Source: Aphelocoma coerulescens (taxonomy: Eukaryota; Chordata; Aves; Passeriformes; Corvidae). Taken from it: a DNA stretch of 64,000 nucleotides. Numbering within the stretch: position 1 is the stretch's first letter; every line of letters begins with the position of its first letter. A model generated the notes under the pieces. It ran no database searches, was not told the DNA's origin, and saw nothing but the letters and a program-made list of their open reading frames with translations. Of the stretch, positions 55,301 to 61,800 are shown one piece after another. Position numbers and translations under genes: made by a program. The DNA is taken from positions 10,101,301 to 10,165,300 of the forward strand of contig NW_027184085.1 in the NCBI RefSeq assembly GCF_041296385.1. Reading direction: 5' to 3'.

Positions 55301-55482
55301 CACCCTCACCCAAGCGACGCCTGCGCCGGACCAGCACCCGCCGCTCTGGCTACGCCTTCTCTCACCAGCATGGCTTTGGAGCACTCATCATGTCTGGGAG
55401 AAACATGCGGCCAAAATCACCTTTTGCCACAACAGGAACGTTTTCACCAAATAGTGACAAATATAAACACAAAGGATTGTAA
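4251..55482 (+). CDS. ATP8B5: P4-ATPase phospholipid flippase, ATP8B subfamily (ATP8B5-like), 26 visible exons, 5' partial
   Basis: Catalytic subunit of a P4-type ATPase that moves phospholipids from the outer or lumenal leaflet to the cytosolic leaflet, normally with a CDC50/TMEM30 partner (family knowledge). Seen here: 26 exons with GT-AG junctions whose phases all match, giving about 1,163 residues and ending at TAA 55480-55482. Domain order: M1-M2 (residues about 45-90), actuator with DGET, M3-M4 with PISL, DKTGT with phosphorylated Asp near residue 383, nucleotide-binding domain with SPDEGA and KGAD, then TGDK, GDGAND, M5-M10, and a basic tail with GYAFSHQ. No catalytic residue is missing. 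Relatives are about 1,190 residues, so only the short start exon is absent; it probably lies upstream of the window. The paralogue is less certain: phrases such as [20 protein letters not shown] and [10 protein letters not shown] fit ATP8B5/FetA best from memory. ATP8B2 is the main alternative. Confidence 0.93.
4310..13847 (+). other. Intron 1 of the visible gene (9.5 kb)
   Basis: No additional coding exon, RNA gene or conserved protein was recognised. It contains one CR1 fragment (about 10950-11338) and a poly-A-rich tract near 9352-9375. Open frames here are short and have no similarity I recognise. Confidence 0.7.
10950..11338 (+). repeat. CR1 LINE 3' fragment, plus orientation
   Basis: Reads in CR1 sense order: GAGAAGAGAAGGCCT, TTTAGATTAGACATTAGGAA, GGCACAGGTTGCCCAGAGAA, ATCCCTGGAAGCG, then GGTTGGAATGAGATGA and CCATTCTATGTTTCTGTGAT at the 3' end. 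Confidence 0.92.
13848..13961 (+). CDS. ATP8B5: ATP8B5-like, visible exon 2 (start of M1)
   Basis: Residues 21-58, beginning [20 protein letters not shown], with the FEQFQR..NAYF motif and most of membrane segment M1. Acceptor CCTACAG, donor GTATGA. Exactly 38 codons with both boundaries in phase 0. Confidence 0.95.
16056..16154 (+). CDS. ATP8B5: ATP8B5-like, visible exon 3 (M1-M2)
   Basis: Residues 59-91, from [11 protein letters not shown] through membrane segment M2 to VKDAIDDF, the conserved entry to the actuator domain. Acceptor TCCTACAG, donor GTAAGA. Exactly 33 codons. Confidence 0.95.
17047..17108 (+). CDS. ATP8B5: ATP8B5-like, visible exon 4 (actuator domain start)
   Basis: Residues 92 to about 112, with the P4-ATPase phrase [20 protein letters not shown]. 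Acceptor TTTTCAG, donor GTAAGT. The last codon is split AT|G and completed by the next exon. Confidence 0.94.
18657..18729 (+). CDS. ATP8B5: ATP8B5-like, visible exon 5 (actuator domain)
   Basis: Completes a Met codon and continues [20 protein letters not shown], the conserved beta-strand region of the actuator domain. Acceptor TTGCAG, donor GTGAGT, ends in phase 0. Confidence 0.94.
18878..18902 (+). repeat. TCTG microsatellite
   Basis: Short run of (TCTG) units with one TCTA variant, just upstream of the acceptor of visible exon 6, where it contributes to the pyrimidine-rich tract. Confidence 0.8.
18907..18977 (+). CDS. ATP8B5: ATP8B5-like, visible exon 6 (actuator domain, DG of DGET)
   Basis: Residues 137-160, [20 protein letters not shown] followed by ELDG. 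The Gly codon of the DGET dephosphorylation motif (the P4 counterpart of TGES) is split GG|T across the intron. Acceptor GCTCAG, donor GTAAGT. Confidence 0.95.
20128..20210 (+). CDS. ATP8B5: ATP8B5-like, visible exon 7 (ET of DGET)
   Basis: Residues 160-188. It supplies the catalytic Glu of DGET (GAA at 20129-20131) and continues [17 protein letters not shown]. Acceptor GTCACAG, donor GTGAGT. Ends with one base of the next Gly codon. Confidence 0.94.
20887..20989 (+). repeat. (AATAG)n pentanucleotide array
   Basis: About 100 bases of GAATA units, imperfect for the first 45 or so and near perfect afterwards. It abuts the 3' end of an inverted CR1 and looks like an expansion of its tail. Read on the minus strand it gives an artefactual open frame with repeated SILFY. 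Confidence 0.95.
20990..21370 (-). repeat. CR1 LINE 3' fragment, minus orientation
   Basis: Reverse-oriented CR1: TTTTAATTGGAAGGAAC at the 3' end, then AGTCCAACTGCCTGACCACT, GCCTGTTCCAGTGAGCAGTC, GAAGAAATGTTTCTTGATGT and CTCTCCTGGTGCAACTTCAA in the order expected for the complement of CR1. Confidence 0.9.
24032..24190 (+). CDS. ATP8B5: ATP8B5-like, visible exon 8 (actuator domain end)
   Basis: Residues 188-241, with [11 protein letters not shown], the LLRGC motif and [14 protein letters not shown], all standard in P4-ATPases before M3. Acceptor TTTTTACAG, donor GTAGGT. Confidence 0.95.
24906..24994 (+). CDS. ATP8B5: ATP8B5-like, visible exon 9 (loop before M3)
   Basis: Residues 241-270, [20 protein letters not shown] then [10 protein letters not shown], entering membrane segment M3. 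Acceptor CATCTCCAG, donor GTAAGT, ends in phase 0. Confidence 0.95.
24995..29941 (+). other. Intron 9 of the visible gene (4.9 kb)
   Basis: No extra exon recognised. It contains a short CR1 end fragment (27785-27875), AT-rich sequence from about 27950 to 29200, and ends in a 24-base T run at the acceptor. Confidence 0.7.
27785..27875 (-). repeat. Short CR1 3' end, minus orientation
   Basis: TAGAATCACAGAGTGGTTTG, AGTTGGAAGGGACCTTGAAG and ATCATCTTGTTCCAACACCC are the complement of the CR1 3' end. Only about 90 bases are present. Confidence 0.9.
29942..30138 (+). CDS. ATP8B5: ATP8B5-like, visible exon 10 (M3-M4, PISL)
   Basis: Residues 271-336. Completes M3, runs through the exoplasmic loop ([15 protein letters not shown]) and M4, and includes PISL at 30119-30130. 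The Ile of PISL is the hydrophobic gate residue described for P4-ATPases. The acceptor follows an unbroken run of 24 T. Donor GTACGT. Confidence 0.95.
30660..30699 (+). repeat. 19-bp tandem duplication
   Basis: CTGTTTAATTTATCATTGT occurs at 30660-30678 and 30681-30699 with a 2-base spacer, inside intron 10. The copies are identical, so the duplication may be recent. Confidence 0.9.
31259..31467 (+). CDS. ATP8B5: ATP8B5-like, visible exon 11 (phosphorylation motif DKTGT)
   Basis: Residues 336-406. Begins [20 protein letters not shown], then [18 protein letters not shown] and DKTGTLTQN. The phosphorylated Asp codon is GAC 31398-31400. Acceptor TTTCATCAG, donor GTATGT. Confidence 0.96.
33526..33569 (+). 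CDS. ATP8B5: ATP8B5-like, visible exon 12 (44-nt exon, start of nucleotide-binding domain)
   Basis: Residues 406-420, completing Gly and reading [14 protein letters not shown]. This is the variable linker after the phosphorylation motif. The exon is short, but both junctions (acceptor TTGCAG, donor GTAAGT) are strong and phase is kept. Confidence 0.9.
35103..35268 (+). CDS. ATP8B5: ATP8B5-like, visible exon 13 (nucleotide-binding domain)
   Basis: Residues 421-476, with [20 protein letters not shown] and [18 protein letters not shown]. Acceptor TTTTTTCAG, donor GTGAGT. Confidence 0.95.
36062..36250 (+). CDS. ATP8B5: ATP8B5-like, visible exon 14 (nucleotide-binding domain, SPDEGA)
   Basis: Residues 476-539. 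Carries [20 protein letters not shown] (SPDEGA at 36085-36102) and [17 protein letters not shown]. Acceptor CATGTCAG, donor GTATGT. Confidence 0.96.
37029..37144 (+). CDS. ATP8B5: ATP8B5-like, visible exon 15 (nucleotide-binding domain, KGAD)
   Basis: Residues 539-577, [20 protein letters not shown] and following. The ATP-contacting Lys of KGAD is AAG 37064-37066. Acceptor CCTCACAG, donor GTAAGT, ends in phase 0. Confidence 0.95.
37340..37912 (+). repeat. CR1 LINE 3' fragment, plus orientation
   Basis: In intron 15. Sense CR1 order: TCAGAGGGCTGGAGTGCCTC, TTCAGCCTGGAGAAGAGAAG, CCTTCCAGTACCTGAAGGAG, ACTGGAACAGGTTGTCCAGA, then TGAGATGATCTTTAAGGTCC and a TTCTATGATTCTATA tail. The intact tail suggests a fairly young copy. 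Confidence 0.94.
38525..38689 (+). CDS. ATP8B5: ATP8B5-like, visible exon 16 (end of nucleotide-binding domain)
   Basis: Residues 578-632, [20 protein letters not shown] through [10 protein letters not shown]. Exactly 55 codons. Acceptor GTATTGCAG. The donor is a weak GTTGGT, chosen because joining ATG to CTGCTAGGT rebuilds the conserved DLM-LLGATA phrase. See findings for an alternative junction. Confidence 0.9.
40262..40373 (+). CDS. ATP8B5: ATP8B5-like, visible exon 17 (phosphorylation domain, TGDK)
   Basis: Residues 633-670, [20 protein letters not shown] then [11 protein letters not shown], with TGDK at 40358-40369. The acceptor is TTAAG rather than CAG. Donor GTAAAG. Confidence 0.92.
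41405..41510 (+). CDS. ATP8B5: ATP8B5-like, visible exon 18 (phosphorylation domain)
   Basis: Residues 670-705, [20 protein letters not shown] followed by a variable stretch to NELR. Acceptor TTTCCCAG, donor GTAAAT. Confidence 0.94.
42325..42472 (+). CDS. ATP8B5: ATP8B5-like, visible exon 19 (variable phosphorylation-domain insert)
   Basis: Residues 705-754. The first 35 or so codons ([16 protein letters not shown] and following) are a lysine- and acid-rich segment with little similarity to paralogues as I remember them. The exon ends in the conserved [10 protein letters not shown]. Acceptor is a long T tract with TAAG, donor GTAAGG, ends in phase 0. Confidence 0.9.
43130..43370 (+). repeat. 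Probable ancient CR1/L3-type fragment
   Basis: GGTAATAGTTTTCAAATTAT, AAAGTAATGGAATTAAACTG and GTCTTCCTGGTGAGAATAGT follow the spacing of the older CR1-lineage 3' region (ACTTGATAATAGTTTTCAAA-type). It is heavily decayed, so the call is tentative. Confidence 0.45.
45045..45092 (+). repeat. Threefold 17-bp tandem repeat
   Basis: Three imperfect copies of CAGCTGTGGTGCATAC in a row, about 195 bases upstream of the acceptor of visible exon 20. Confidence 0.8.
45288..45471 (+). CDS. ATP8B5: ATP8B5-like, visible exon 20 (GDGAND)
   Basis: Residues 755-816, with [20 protein letters not shown] and [17 protein letters not shown], the hinge and Mg2+-binding motif, lies at 45438-45455. Acceptor CTTTCCAG, donor GTGAGT. 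Confidence 0.96.
45750..45802 (+). repeat. Probable CR1 3' tail remnant, plus orientation
   Basis: GGGCCTTTTCCAACCTCAGT followed by GACTATAATTCCATGA matches the last 50 or so bases of CR1. Confidence 0.6.
46090..46880. other. AT-rich low-complexity intron segment with homeobox-like TAATTA words
   Basis: An unusually AT-rich stretch within intron 20, immediately before a GC-rich exon. It contains repeated TAATTA/TTAATTA words (near 46113, 46194, 46287) and an inverted repeat with 9-base arms around an E-box at 46687-46705. No transposon was recognised. It could be a conserved non-coding element, but nothing here proves function. Confidence 0.3.
47007..47230 (+). CDS. ATP8B5: ATP8B5-like, visible exon 21 (M5)
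   Basis: Residues 816-890, [36 protein letters not shown] and [15 protein letters not shown], which enters M5. This is the most conserved exon of the family. Acceptor ATTGCAG, donor GTAGGT. Third codon positions are strongly G/C. Confidence 0.96.
47255..47680 (+). repeat. CR1 LINE 3' fragment, plus orientation
   Basis: In intron 21, starting 25 bases after the donor of visible exon 21. Sense CR1 features include GACAGGCTGAGGGAGGTGGG, GAGGTTGCTCAGAGAGGTGT, GGTCAGGTTGGATGGGGCTC and an end with CCCTTCCAACC and ATTCTATGAGTC. More diverged than the copy at 37340. Confidence 0.88.
47860..48045 (-). repeat. CR1 LINE 3' fragment, minus orientation
   Basis: TCATGGAATTGTATAATCAC, AGGTTGGAAAAGACCTCTAA and CATCGAGTCCAACCATGAAC are the complement of a CR1 3' end of a different subfamily from the plus-strand neighbour at 47255. 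Confidence 0.9.
48563..48646 (+). CDS. ATP8B5: ATP8B5-like, visible exon 22 (M6)
   Basis: Residues 891-918, [20 protein letters not shown] followed by LGMSLFDQ, covering M6. Exactly 28 codons. Acceptor TTTTTTCCAG, donor GTACTG. Confidence 0.95.
49615..49860 (+). CDS. ATP8B5: ATP8B5-like, visible exon 23 (M7-M8)
   Basis: Residues 919-1000. Contains the exoplasmic loop with [13 protein letters not shown]7 ([17 protein letters not shown]) and M8 ([20 protein letters not shown]). Exactly 82 codons. Acceptor GCATTCAG, donor GTAAGG. Confidence 0.95.
50480..50985 (+). repeat. CR1 LINE 3' fragment, plus orientation
   Basis: In intron 23. Sense CR1 order: CATTCAGCTCTGGGGCCCCC, GTACAGAGAAGGGCCATGAA, GTTGAGCCTGGAGAAGAGGA, GGCACAGGTTGCCCAAAGAA and GATGATCTTTAAAGTCCCGT. 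The terminal tail is missing. Confidence 0.92.
51217..51355 (+). CDS. ATP8B5: ATP8B5-like, visible exon 24 (M9)
   Basis: Residues 1001-1047, [20 protein letters not shown] and the rest of M9. Acceptor TTTTTTCAG, donor GTAAGC. Confidence 0.95.
52305..52378 (+). repeat. CR1 3' tail remnant, plus orientation
   Basis: GTTGGACTGGATGATCTTGA followed by GGATTCTATGATGATTCTAA is the terminal part of a CR1. Confidence 0.85.
53257..53387 (+). CDS. ATP8B5: ATP8B5-like, visible exon 25 (M10)
   Basis: Residues 1047-1090, [20 protein letters not shown] and M10 through [20 protein letters not shown]. Acceptor TTTTTTCCAG, donor GTAAGG, ends in phase 0. Reading into the intron meets a stop after 15 codons. 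Confidence 0.95.
54735..54865 (+). repeat. CR1 3' fragment, plus orientation
   Basis: GTTCAAGGCCAGGTTGCATG, GAGGTTGGAATGAGATGATC and AAGTCCCTTCCAACCCAAGC then TTCTATAATTCCATGA. It lies in the last intron, about 400 bases before the terminal exon. Confidence 0.9.
55261..55482 (+). CDS. ATP8B5: ATP8B5-like, terminal exon (cytosolic C-terminal tail and stop)
   Basis: Residues 1091-1163 and TAA. A proline- and arginine-rich basic segment leads to [27 protein letters not shown] is the conserved C-terminal motif implicated in P4-ATPase autoinhibition. The last residues (SDKYKHKGL) are not clearly shared with other ATP8B paralogues. Acceptor GATTTCCAG. Confidence 0.95.
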   Translation: MLLKIKEAKKRPPPPSPKRRLRRTSTRRSGYAFSHQHGFGALIMSGRNMRPKSPFATTGTFSPNSDKYKHKGL

Positions 55483-56307
55483 CAAAAAAAAAAAAGAGAG
55501 AAGGGAAAAAAAAAAAACAGACACCCCCTTATCCCCCTTAAAAATTAGCAACGCAAACCAAAGTAAAGGGCTGTCAGGAGAGGAGGCTGTGCTCCCTGCA
55601 AGGCACCGAGCCAGTGGCTGCCCAGAGCTGTGCCCTCTGGGCTGCCAAATCAAGGACTTGGGGCTTTCCTTTCACCCATGTGCACCCTCCAGTTCCAGTT
55701 CCTTTTCCAAAGACATGTGCCGCTGCTGGGGAAGATGGGCACGGTGAGCATGGAGTTGTATGGTATCCCCAAGGGGCTCCCTGGCACAAGAGAGAACGTG
55801 CTTTGGGAGGCATCTCTGCTCCCTGAGATTGTTCATAATGCTATTTTTTTTTTCCCTCTAACTACATACCTCAGAGCAAAGAGAATTCCAGTCTGAGGAA
55901 AAGGTTGAATTGGCAGTGTCTTTCTCAGCCATGTGCCTTCATTTTTCTTCATGAATCCGCTCTGGACCGTATTACTGGGGTGACAGTAATGACCCCAGGT
56001 GTGCCTTAGGTCCAGCCACACAACCCACAAATCCACAATCTTTGTAACGTGTGATTTTGTAGCCTTTTGACTGTAATCTGTTTTCTCAAGAGATGGCCAG
56101 TACCCAAACACCACCCTCTTCCCACATCTCCCGTCAGGAAGTGCTGCAAGCTCAGAGAAACCCTTAGTTGGTCAAGGGACCAGGAGCTGACACTCATCAG
56201 CCTGCCCTGTTTTATCTGCATTGCAAATCTGCTCCTGTAAAGGTTTATTGTCCTGAGAGTCCTCTCAAGTTTTTTAACTGGGCACCAGCCATTTCATTTA
56301 GACTTAA

Positions 56308-56313
56308 AATAAA
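56308..56313 (+). terminator. Candidate poly(A) signal AATAAA (proximal)
   Basis: First AATAAA after the stop codon, about 825 bases downstream. Use would give a 3' UTR of about 850 bases. The sequence that follows is only weakly GT-rich. Confidence 0.4.
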
Positions 56314-57864
56314 AGAGCAGAAGGTGCTCAGACTTCCTTATGGATCAAACATGAAATCTGGCCTGTGGTTAGGGCTCACCTGAGCTGCTAGCATGAGGCG
56401 TCTGGCCCCCTTAACAGACTGAGGTGCATGCACATCTGGCTTGATGGTGACCACACCAGCAGTATTGAAGCCAGAAAAGCTATTTCATAGCCAGCAGCTG
56501 AAATAGCCTTTACTGTGCTGGTGCTCGGGCTCAGTGTAAGGGACAAAGCATGACCTGGTGGCTCCCCCACCCTCCCAATGATCAGAGTGCTCACGATTCA
56601 GAGGAACTTAGTGAGGCTTGAGGAGTCTCTGCAGCGTTTCAGGGCTGCAGTGTTTCTCTGTGCTGGCTCAAATTTTACTTGGGAACAGGTTATCTGTCAA
56701 ACATGGGTGGTAGAGAGCTGAAAATCCAACCAGTCTGCCAGCAGAGGGACCTCAAACGCACAGACACAGCCAAAGACATGGTGATCTTGAGGGACTGGGG
56801 TTTGCTCTCTGTTTTGTTACACCAGCTCCATAATCAGTGGGGTTACTGGGTGGAAGGCCAGTGTGGCAGTGTGAGAGTCTGTCCTGCCAGCACTGCTGAG
56901 CTGTCTAAATGCAGCTTTTTTTTTGTGCAGAGGACTAAGCCCTGGCTGTTGTAGGGGGGGTTTTTTGTTTGTTTTTGGGTTTTTGTTGAGGTTGGGGTTT
57001 TTTTCAGCTCCATTATACAAATTTAGACTCCTTCCTTCTTTTGAATTGGATTTTTTTGTGCAGTTACCGCCTGATATTTATGAGACTCTGCTGTGAGTCT
57101 CTGAGCTGTCAGTGGAGGCAGTGTATGATGGCAACAGGCCAGCCATGTCCCCATTTCATGGAACACCCTGCTGCCTCTGGTCCCGGTTTCAACAGTTACT
57201 GTGTGAGATTGTTTAAGCTCTAATAGAAGGTTGCATCTCCCTGTGTTTAACTCAGTGCAGGAAAGAAAAAAATTAAAGGACCAAATCAGTCTGTTGCACC
57301 TGCTGCATGGGGAGGCTTGCTGCAAACTGTGGTATTAAATTTCAGCATGGCCAGTGCAAAACTGGAGCTGGGACTGTATCCAGACTTCAGTGTTCAGGAG
57401 CTGCTTGATAGGGAAGGAGCAAATTATCTGGTGATCTCCCCTGCAAGGAGACACCTAAGTGAAGTGAGAGCCTGCATTCTGGCTGAGGAAACCGCTGTGA
57501 TAGTTGGTGCTTGTCACCTCCCCCTGATTTACCATTCACTTTGCAGAGACAATCATGGCTTTCTGATGAGGATTCTGTCTTTCACAGTCAGCCTCCCTGG
57601 GGTTAGAGGAAAAAGGAGAATTTGTGCAGATAAGCAGACATCCCCATGATACCCAGACTGGTCTGTGGACTGAAAGTCCTGTCAAAGCTGTTCCTGGTGT
57701 CTGATGCAGCAGAGTATGTTGGCAGAGCAGCAGAGGCAGATCTTGTGCTGACAGAGCAAGGAAACTCTGACACTGTGCCTCTCTTCTCATATGGTTTACG
57801 TGCAAAGTACTCACCTTCTGGCTAAAAGGGGATTTGAAAATGTTGGCTACAACATGCAGGGGAT

Positions 57865-57870
57865 AATAAA
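57865..57870 (+). terminator. Candidate poly(A) signal AATAAA (distal)
   Basis: AATAAA followed directly by the GT-rich GCTGTTGGTGAGCTTG, a good arrangement for cleavage. Use would give a 3' UTR near 2.4 kb. Confidence 0.35.
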
Positions 57871-57999
57871 GCTGTTGGTGAGCTTGCACCAGATACAACT
57901 CTTTCAGTGGTTTGACACAATCAGCATTTGAAACACATCAGCTGGCAGTGATGTCTGTCTTGCATCACTCCTGATTTTGTAAAATAATTGGTTTTTTTA

Positions 58000-58005
58000 A
58001 ATAAA
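58000..58005 (+). terminator. Candidate poly(A) signal AATAAA (most distal)
   Basis: AATAAA within a T/A-rich stretch about 230 bases upstream of the CpG-rich block. It would place the gene's end very close to the presumed next promoter. Confidence 0.25.
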
Positions 58006-58224
58006 AAGAGAATGTTGGGATGATAGATTCCTTGGAGCTCCATTAATTGATGTAAGGAGTTAATAACCAGAAGTGCACGGGGGGATGGTATGTGGGACAA
58101 CGGATCTGAGACGGCAACACTTCTCATCCGGTATCCTGATGCGGGAAGCACACAAACTCTCAAAATTTTCCATCCTGGCTGGGATGTTTTAAGAGGAAAC
58201 TTAGAGGAAACGTCAGACATCCTT

Positions 58225-58400
58225 AGGCGGAGGACCCGGTGGGGGCGGGCAGCGTCGAGAGCCCGCCCCGTGGACCGGCTGTAAACAGCGGAGCGATGCG
58301 GGCGATCGGTAAGGGACGGCGGCAGGCGGGCGGGACAGTGCGGGGCTTGTGCGGGGAGGAGCGGGGTCGCTGCTTCTCGTGTGCGCGGTGCTCTGCTTGG
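58225..58400 (+). promoter_or_regulatory. CpG-rich block with GC boxes, probable promoter
   Basis: A small GC- and CpG-dense island, the only one in the window. It holds Sp1-like GC boxes in both orientations (GGGGGCGGGC near 58239, CCCGCCCC near 58262, GGCGGGCGGG near 58326). No TATA box is evident. Such blocks usually mark housekeeping-type promoters. Direction cannot be fixed, but a donor-like site on the + strand suggests rightward transcription. Confidence 0.55.
58296..58308 (+). CDS. Possible first coding exon of an unidentified downstream gene (MRAI-, partial)
   Basis: ATG at 58296-58298 gives four codons (MRAI) and one extra base before a good donor, GTAAGG, at 58309. It lies inside the CpG-rich block where a first exon would be expected. 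No following exon was recognised before 64000, so the product is unknown. The exon may also be non-coding 5' UTR. Confidence 0.3.
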
Positions 58401-58664
58401 CTCCCCGGGGGAGGTCAAACCGTGTGTCATCGTCTGTGCGGTGTCTGAAAATTATAATTTAGTCTTTTATGAAGCTCTCGTATTTCATAGATATGTCAAA
58501 AATTAATCCTTGAAATAGATTTTGGATTTTGTTTTCACCCCTTCCCTTTTTCCTCCTAATTATTCCATAATATAAATATTCGCAGTTTGAATAGTGTTTT
58601 GCTGTTGTGCCTGTACTTGCCACCCTGCTGGGCTCAAGTTTGGGGGTCGAGAATGATAATGCTG

Positions 58665-58858
58665 TGATGGTGGTGAGGCACTGGAACAGGTGGCTCAGAG
58701 AAGCTGTGGGTGCCCCATCCCTGGGAGTGCTCAAGGCCAGGCTGGATGGGGCTCTGAACAACCTGGTGTAGTGCAGGGTGTCTGTGTGCCCATGGCAGGG
58801 GTGGGGAACAAGATTAAGCTCCCTTCCAATGCAAACCATTCTATAGTTCTTTGATAAC
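58665..58858 (+). repeat. CR1 3' fragment, plus orientation
   Basis: GGCACTGGAACAGGTGGCTC, GCCCCATCCCTGGGAGTGCT, AGGCCAGGCTGGATGGGGCT and AACCATTCTATAGTTCTTTG follow CR1 sense order to the tail. Confidence 0.92.
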
Positions 58859-58869
58859 CAGTGATGACA

Positions 58870-61800
58870 GGGTTCTATTTCTTATGCTGCAGCAGAGGAG
58901 AGCTTAGAACATCTTCCCTGTCCCCTGAATCCACAGGGTGACACTGAGCAACCTCTGTCCTTAATAACCATGGAGCAACAGGTGTGTTTGGGCAGAGGCA
59001 CCTCAAGGGTGTTTTCCATTGCTAACTGCAACACCTGCATTCCTTCCTGGCTGCCTGGTAGCGCTCACTCTGCTGAGTATCCAGTTGGAGAGCCCAGGGC
59101 AAGCATACAGTGCTCCTCTGCCCTCCCATTTCCTAAGAGCTGCTCACGAGTAAGGACTTCCAGGCTACAGGTCAGTGAGAGAGAGTTGTGTGAATGCACA
59201 CAGGCGGAGCCTGTTGTATGAATGGAGACATCTCAGTAATGACCCATGCTAATTACCAGCTGGAACAAAAACAGGAGCATAAGGGACCTCTTGGATATCT
59301 GTGGTCATGACAACTCTATCCTCTAACCCCATCACACCACTGATAAAATTCATCCTAAATCCAGGCGTTCCAGCTGGAAAGCTTCCTGTCCTAAGGGTTG
59401 ATTTTTCTCTCTCTAATTTTCGACCTAAATGTGTTCACTGCATTTTTTCTCTTGTTGTCGTGCCAGCATTATACTTTTGCTTCAGCAGTTTTGTTTGTCT
59501 CCTGTGATATATTTAGACAGCAATCCTATCCGCTCTCTGCCTACATTTGGCCAGGCTAAACAAGCCAAGCTCTTAAGTTTCTTCTTGTTTGATAGGTTTT
59601 CTGTTTCCCTCAGGCCCTTTCTGCACCTGTTCGTTTGAGTTTATCATTTTTAAATGTGGGTGACCAGAATTTTTTTTGTATGATGCTTCTTTTATCAGTG
59701 CCTATACAATAGCTCTGGTATTTCACTGCCTCACCTGGGCCGTGTTTGCTTTTCTTACAGCCTCATCATCTCTGTGGTCTTTAACACAGTTTTAGTGGTT
59801 ATTTTTCCTAATTCTGTTACGAATATGCACAATTGTTATCTAAATTGGGTTAGCTACATAAATACCTCTCATGCCTGACAACATGGGGAGGAGCTGAAGT
59901 CATCACAGCATAAGTCTGCGCATGCTGATGCTTTAAACTGGTGCCTTGTCCTCAGGGGCAAGCTTTTTCCATGAGGGCTGGCAAGGACATTTTGCTACAT
60001 CTGCTGATGTGTTGGCTGATGTAAATATGGAGTGAGGGAGCTGCCATTTCTCCAGCAATAAGCGTGGGGCTGAGTTCCCAGTCGCAGTTCCCAGACAGCT
60101 CTGTCCCTGTGATAAAGGTCTGTGTTGCTGCCGGGCTGGATGTGATGAAGGGCTCAGAAGAAGGGCACAGAGCCCTGCAGCCTGGGCTTGACCTCTGAGT
60201 GCTTTTGGCCATATCTGCAGCACAGCTACTCTTCAGTTTTTCCAAACCTAGTCTTCTGCTGCCCTACTTCTTGTAATTCATTTAGAAGTAGAGAGTGTTT
60301 TTTCTCTTCGGGGCACTGTAGAGAAGCCACCTCTCTCCCATCACTCCCAGCATGAAGGGAAGTGGTTTCCATACCTCTGTCTCTTTCCCCAGCCTGCCTC
60401 TCCTCTCCAGCTGGGTGGAGCTGACTGTACTGAGCTGTCAGCTCCTGCTTTTCCACACAACGCTGAGCCCTCTGCCAGACTCTTCAGCTATAAATGGATC
60501 TCGACTTTTCCAACCCCCACTCTCAACAGCAAGAGATGTTGTGGGATATCGGAGCTGGGCCAGGCTTCCCCTGAATTAGGAAAACATATGACCCAATCAC
60601 TCGCTTTTTGTAGGTTCTCTGTAAGCATCGTGCCTGGCTTTGGGGGAGCTGAGTGTGCCCTGGTGAGGGCTGTGCTGCTGAATTCCGTGGGTGCACTGCA
60701 AGAGCAACTGTTCCCAGACCTGAGTGCGAGGCTGGGCCAGACCTGCAGGTGCCGTCCCCAGCCCCACATGTCACCCCACAAACACAGCACCGTCTGATCT
60801 GAGCGCTGTGTCTCCAGGGAAGGCCAATGTTTTTGTTACTGGCTACATCCTGCCTCCACATCTAAATCAGGCACTTCATAAAAGAAGCCTGGCTTTTGTA
60901 CATTATGAGCAATCCTTTTTGCCTCCCTTAACTTTGGGATTTATGGCGGGGATCCTGAGGTCTTTTAAGCTTTATTGCATTATGGCTCCTCTGAGAGGCA
61001 GGGAGCATCAATACCTCCTCGTTCACCAGGGAGCTGGGGCCTGAAGTATGCACACCAAGGTGACTCAGGGAGTCAGTAGCTGCCCTGGATTTTAAACTGA
61101 AGTCTTTTGTGTCATCAAGTGCTACCCTCCATCAGCCCTGTGGACATCCAGGCCATTCATTCCATGTAGGGTACAGGTCTGTATTTAGAAAACTAATTTG
61201 TACTCTCATGTTGAAAAATTGCAGTCTGAAAGTCTCCTAGTTAGTGTGCTTTGTAGAAGCTGCTGGGCAAGGTTCCAGTCTGGTGACCTTTTGCTGGCAG
61301 CAGTGCATTTGCATCCTTTTGACTTAGACAGCAACACCTAGAGCAGCTGCTTCAGAGGCTTCCTTACCTCCTGGCAGTTGTCCCTCAGAAACCTTCAGGC
61401 TGTGGATAAGGGATCATAGAATATTCAGAAGGTGCAAGCCGGGTTTATGGCTGTGCAGTATTCTGTCTGCAGTTCTGCTTCTGGTTCAGTTTTTGCTGTG
61501 GCAGCAGATGCTGTCTGACACATTTTCTTGCACAGGATGCCTGGTATCCTGCATTTTCCCTATTCAGTGGCTTGGTTGTGTTGTCTTTTGGATGGATCAA
61601 TGAATCTGTTGATGGGGCAGTGTTCAATGGACATTGTGCATGAATAGTCTGTTCCTTTTTTTTAATGTAAGATGGAGAATGTCATACCCCAGACCATGAT
61701 ATTACATAGGGCTTATGGTTCACTAAAACCTCATTTCTGTCTCCCTTCTGGGATTGTGAACAGTATTTTGTACAGATGAGGGATAGACTAAGTGCTCCTT

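Larger units (their letters stand above)
55483..58220 (+). other. 3' UTR of the flippase gene and intergenic sequence
   Basis: Begins directly after the stop with two A-rich runs (55485-55520). No further coding exon is recognised. AATAAA poly(A) signals occur at 56308, 57865 and 58000, and sequence alone does not say which is used. The true 3' end is therefore unknown. Confidence 0.6.
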
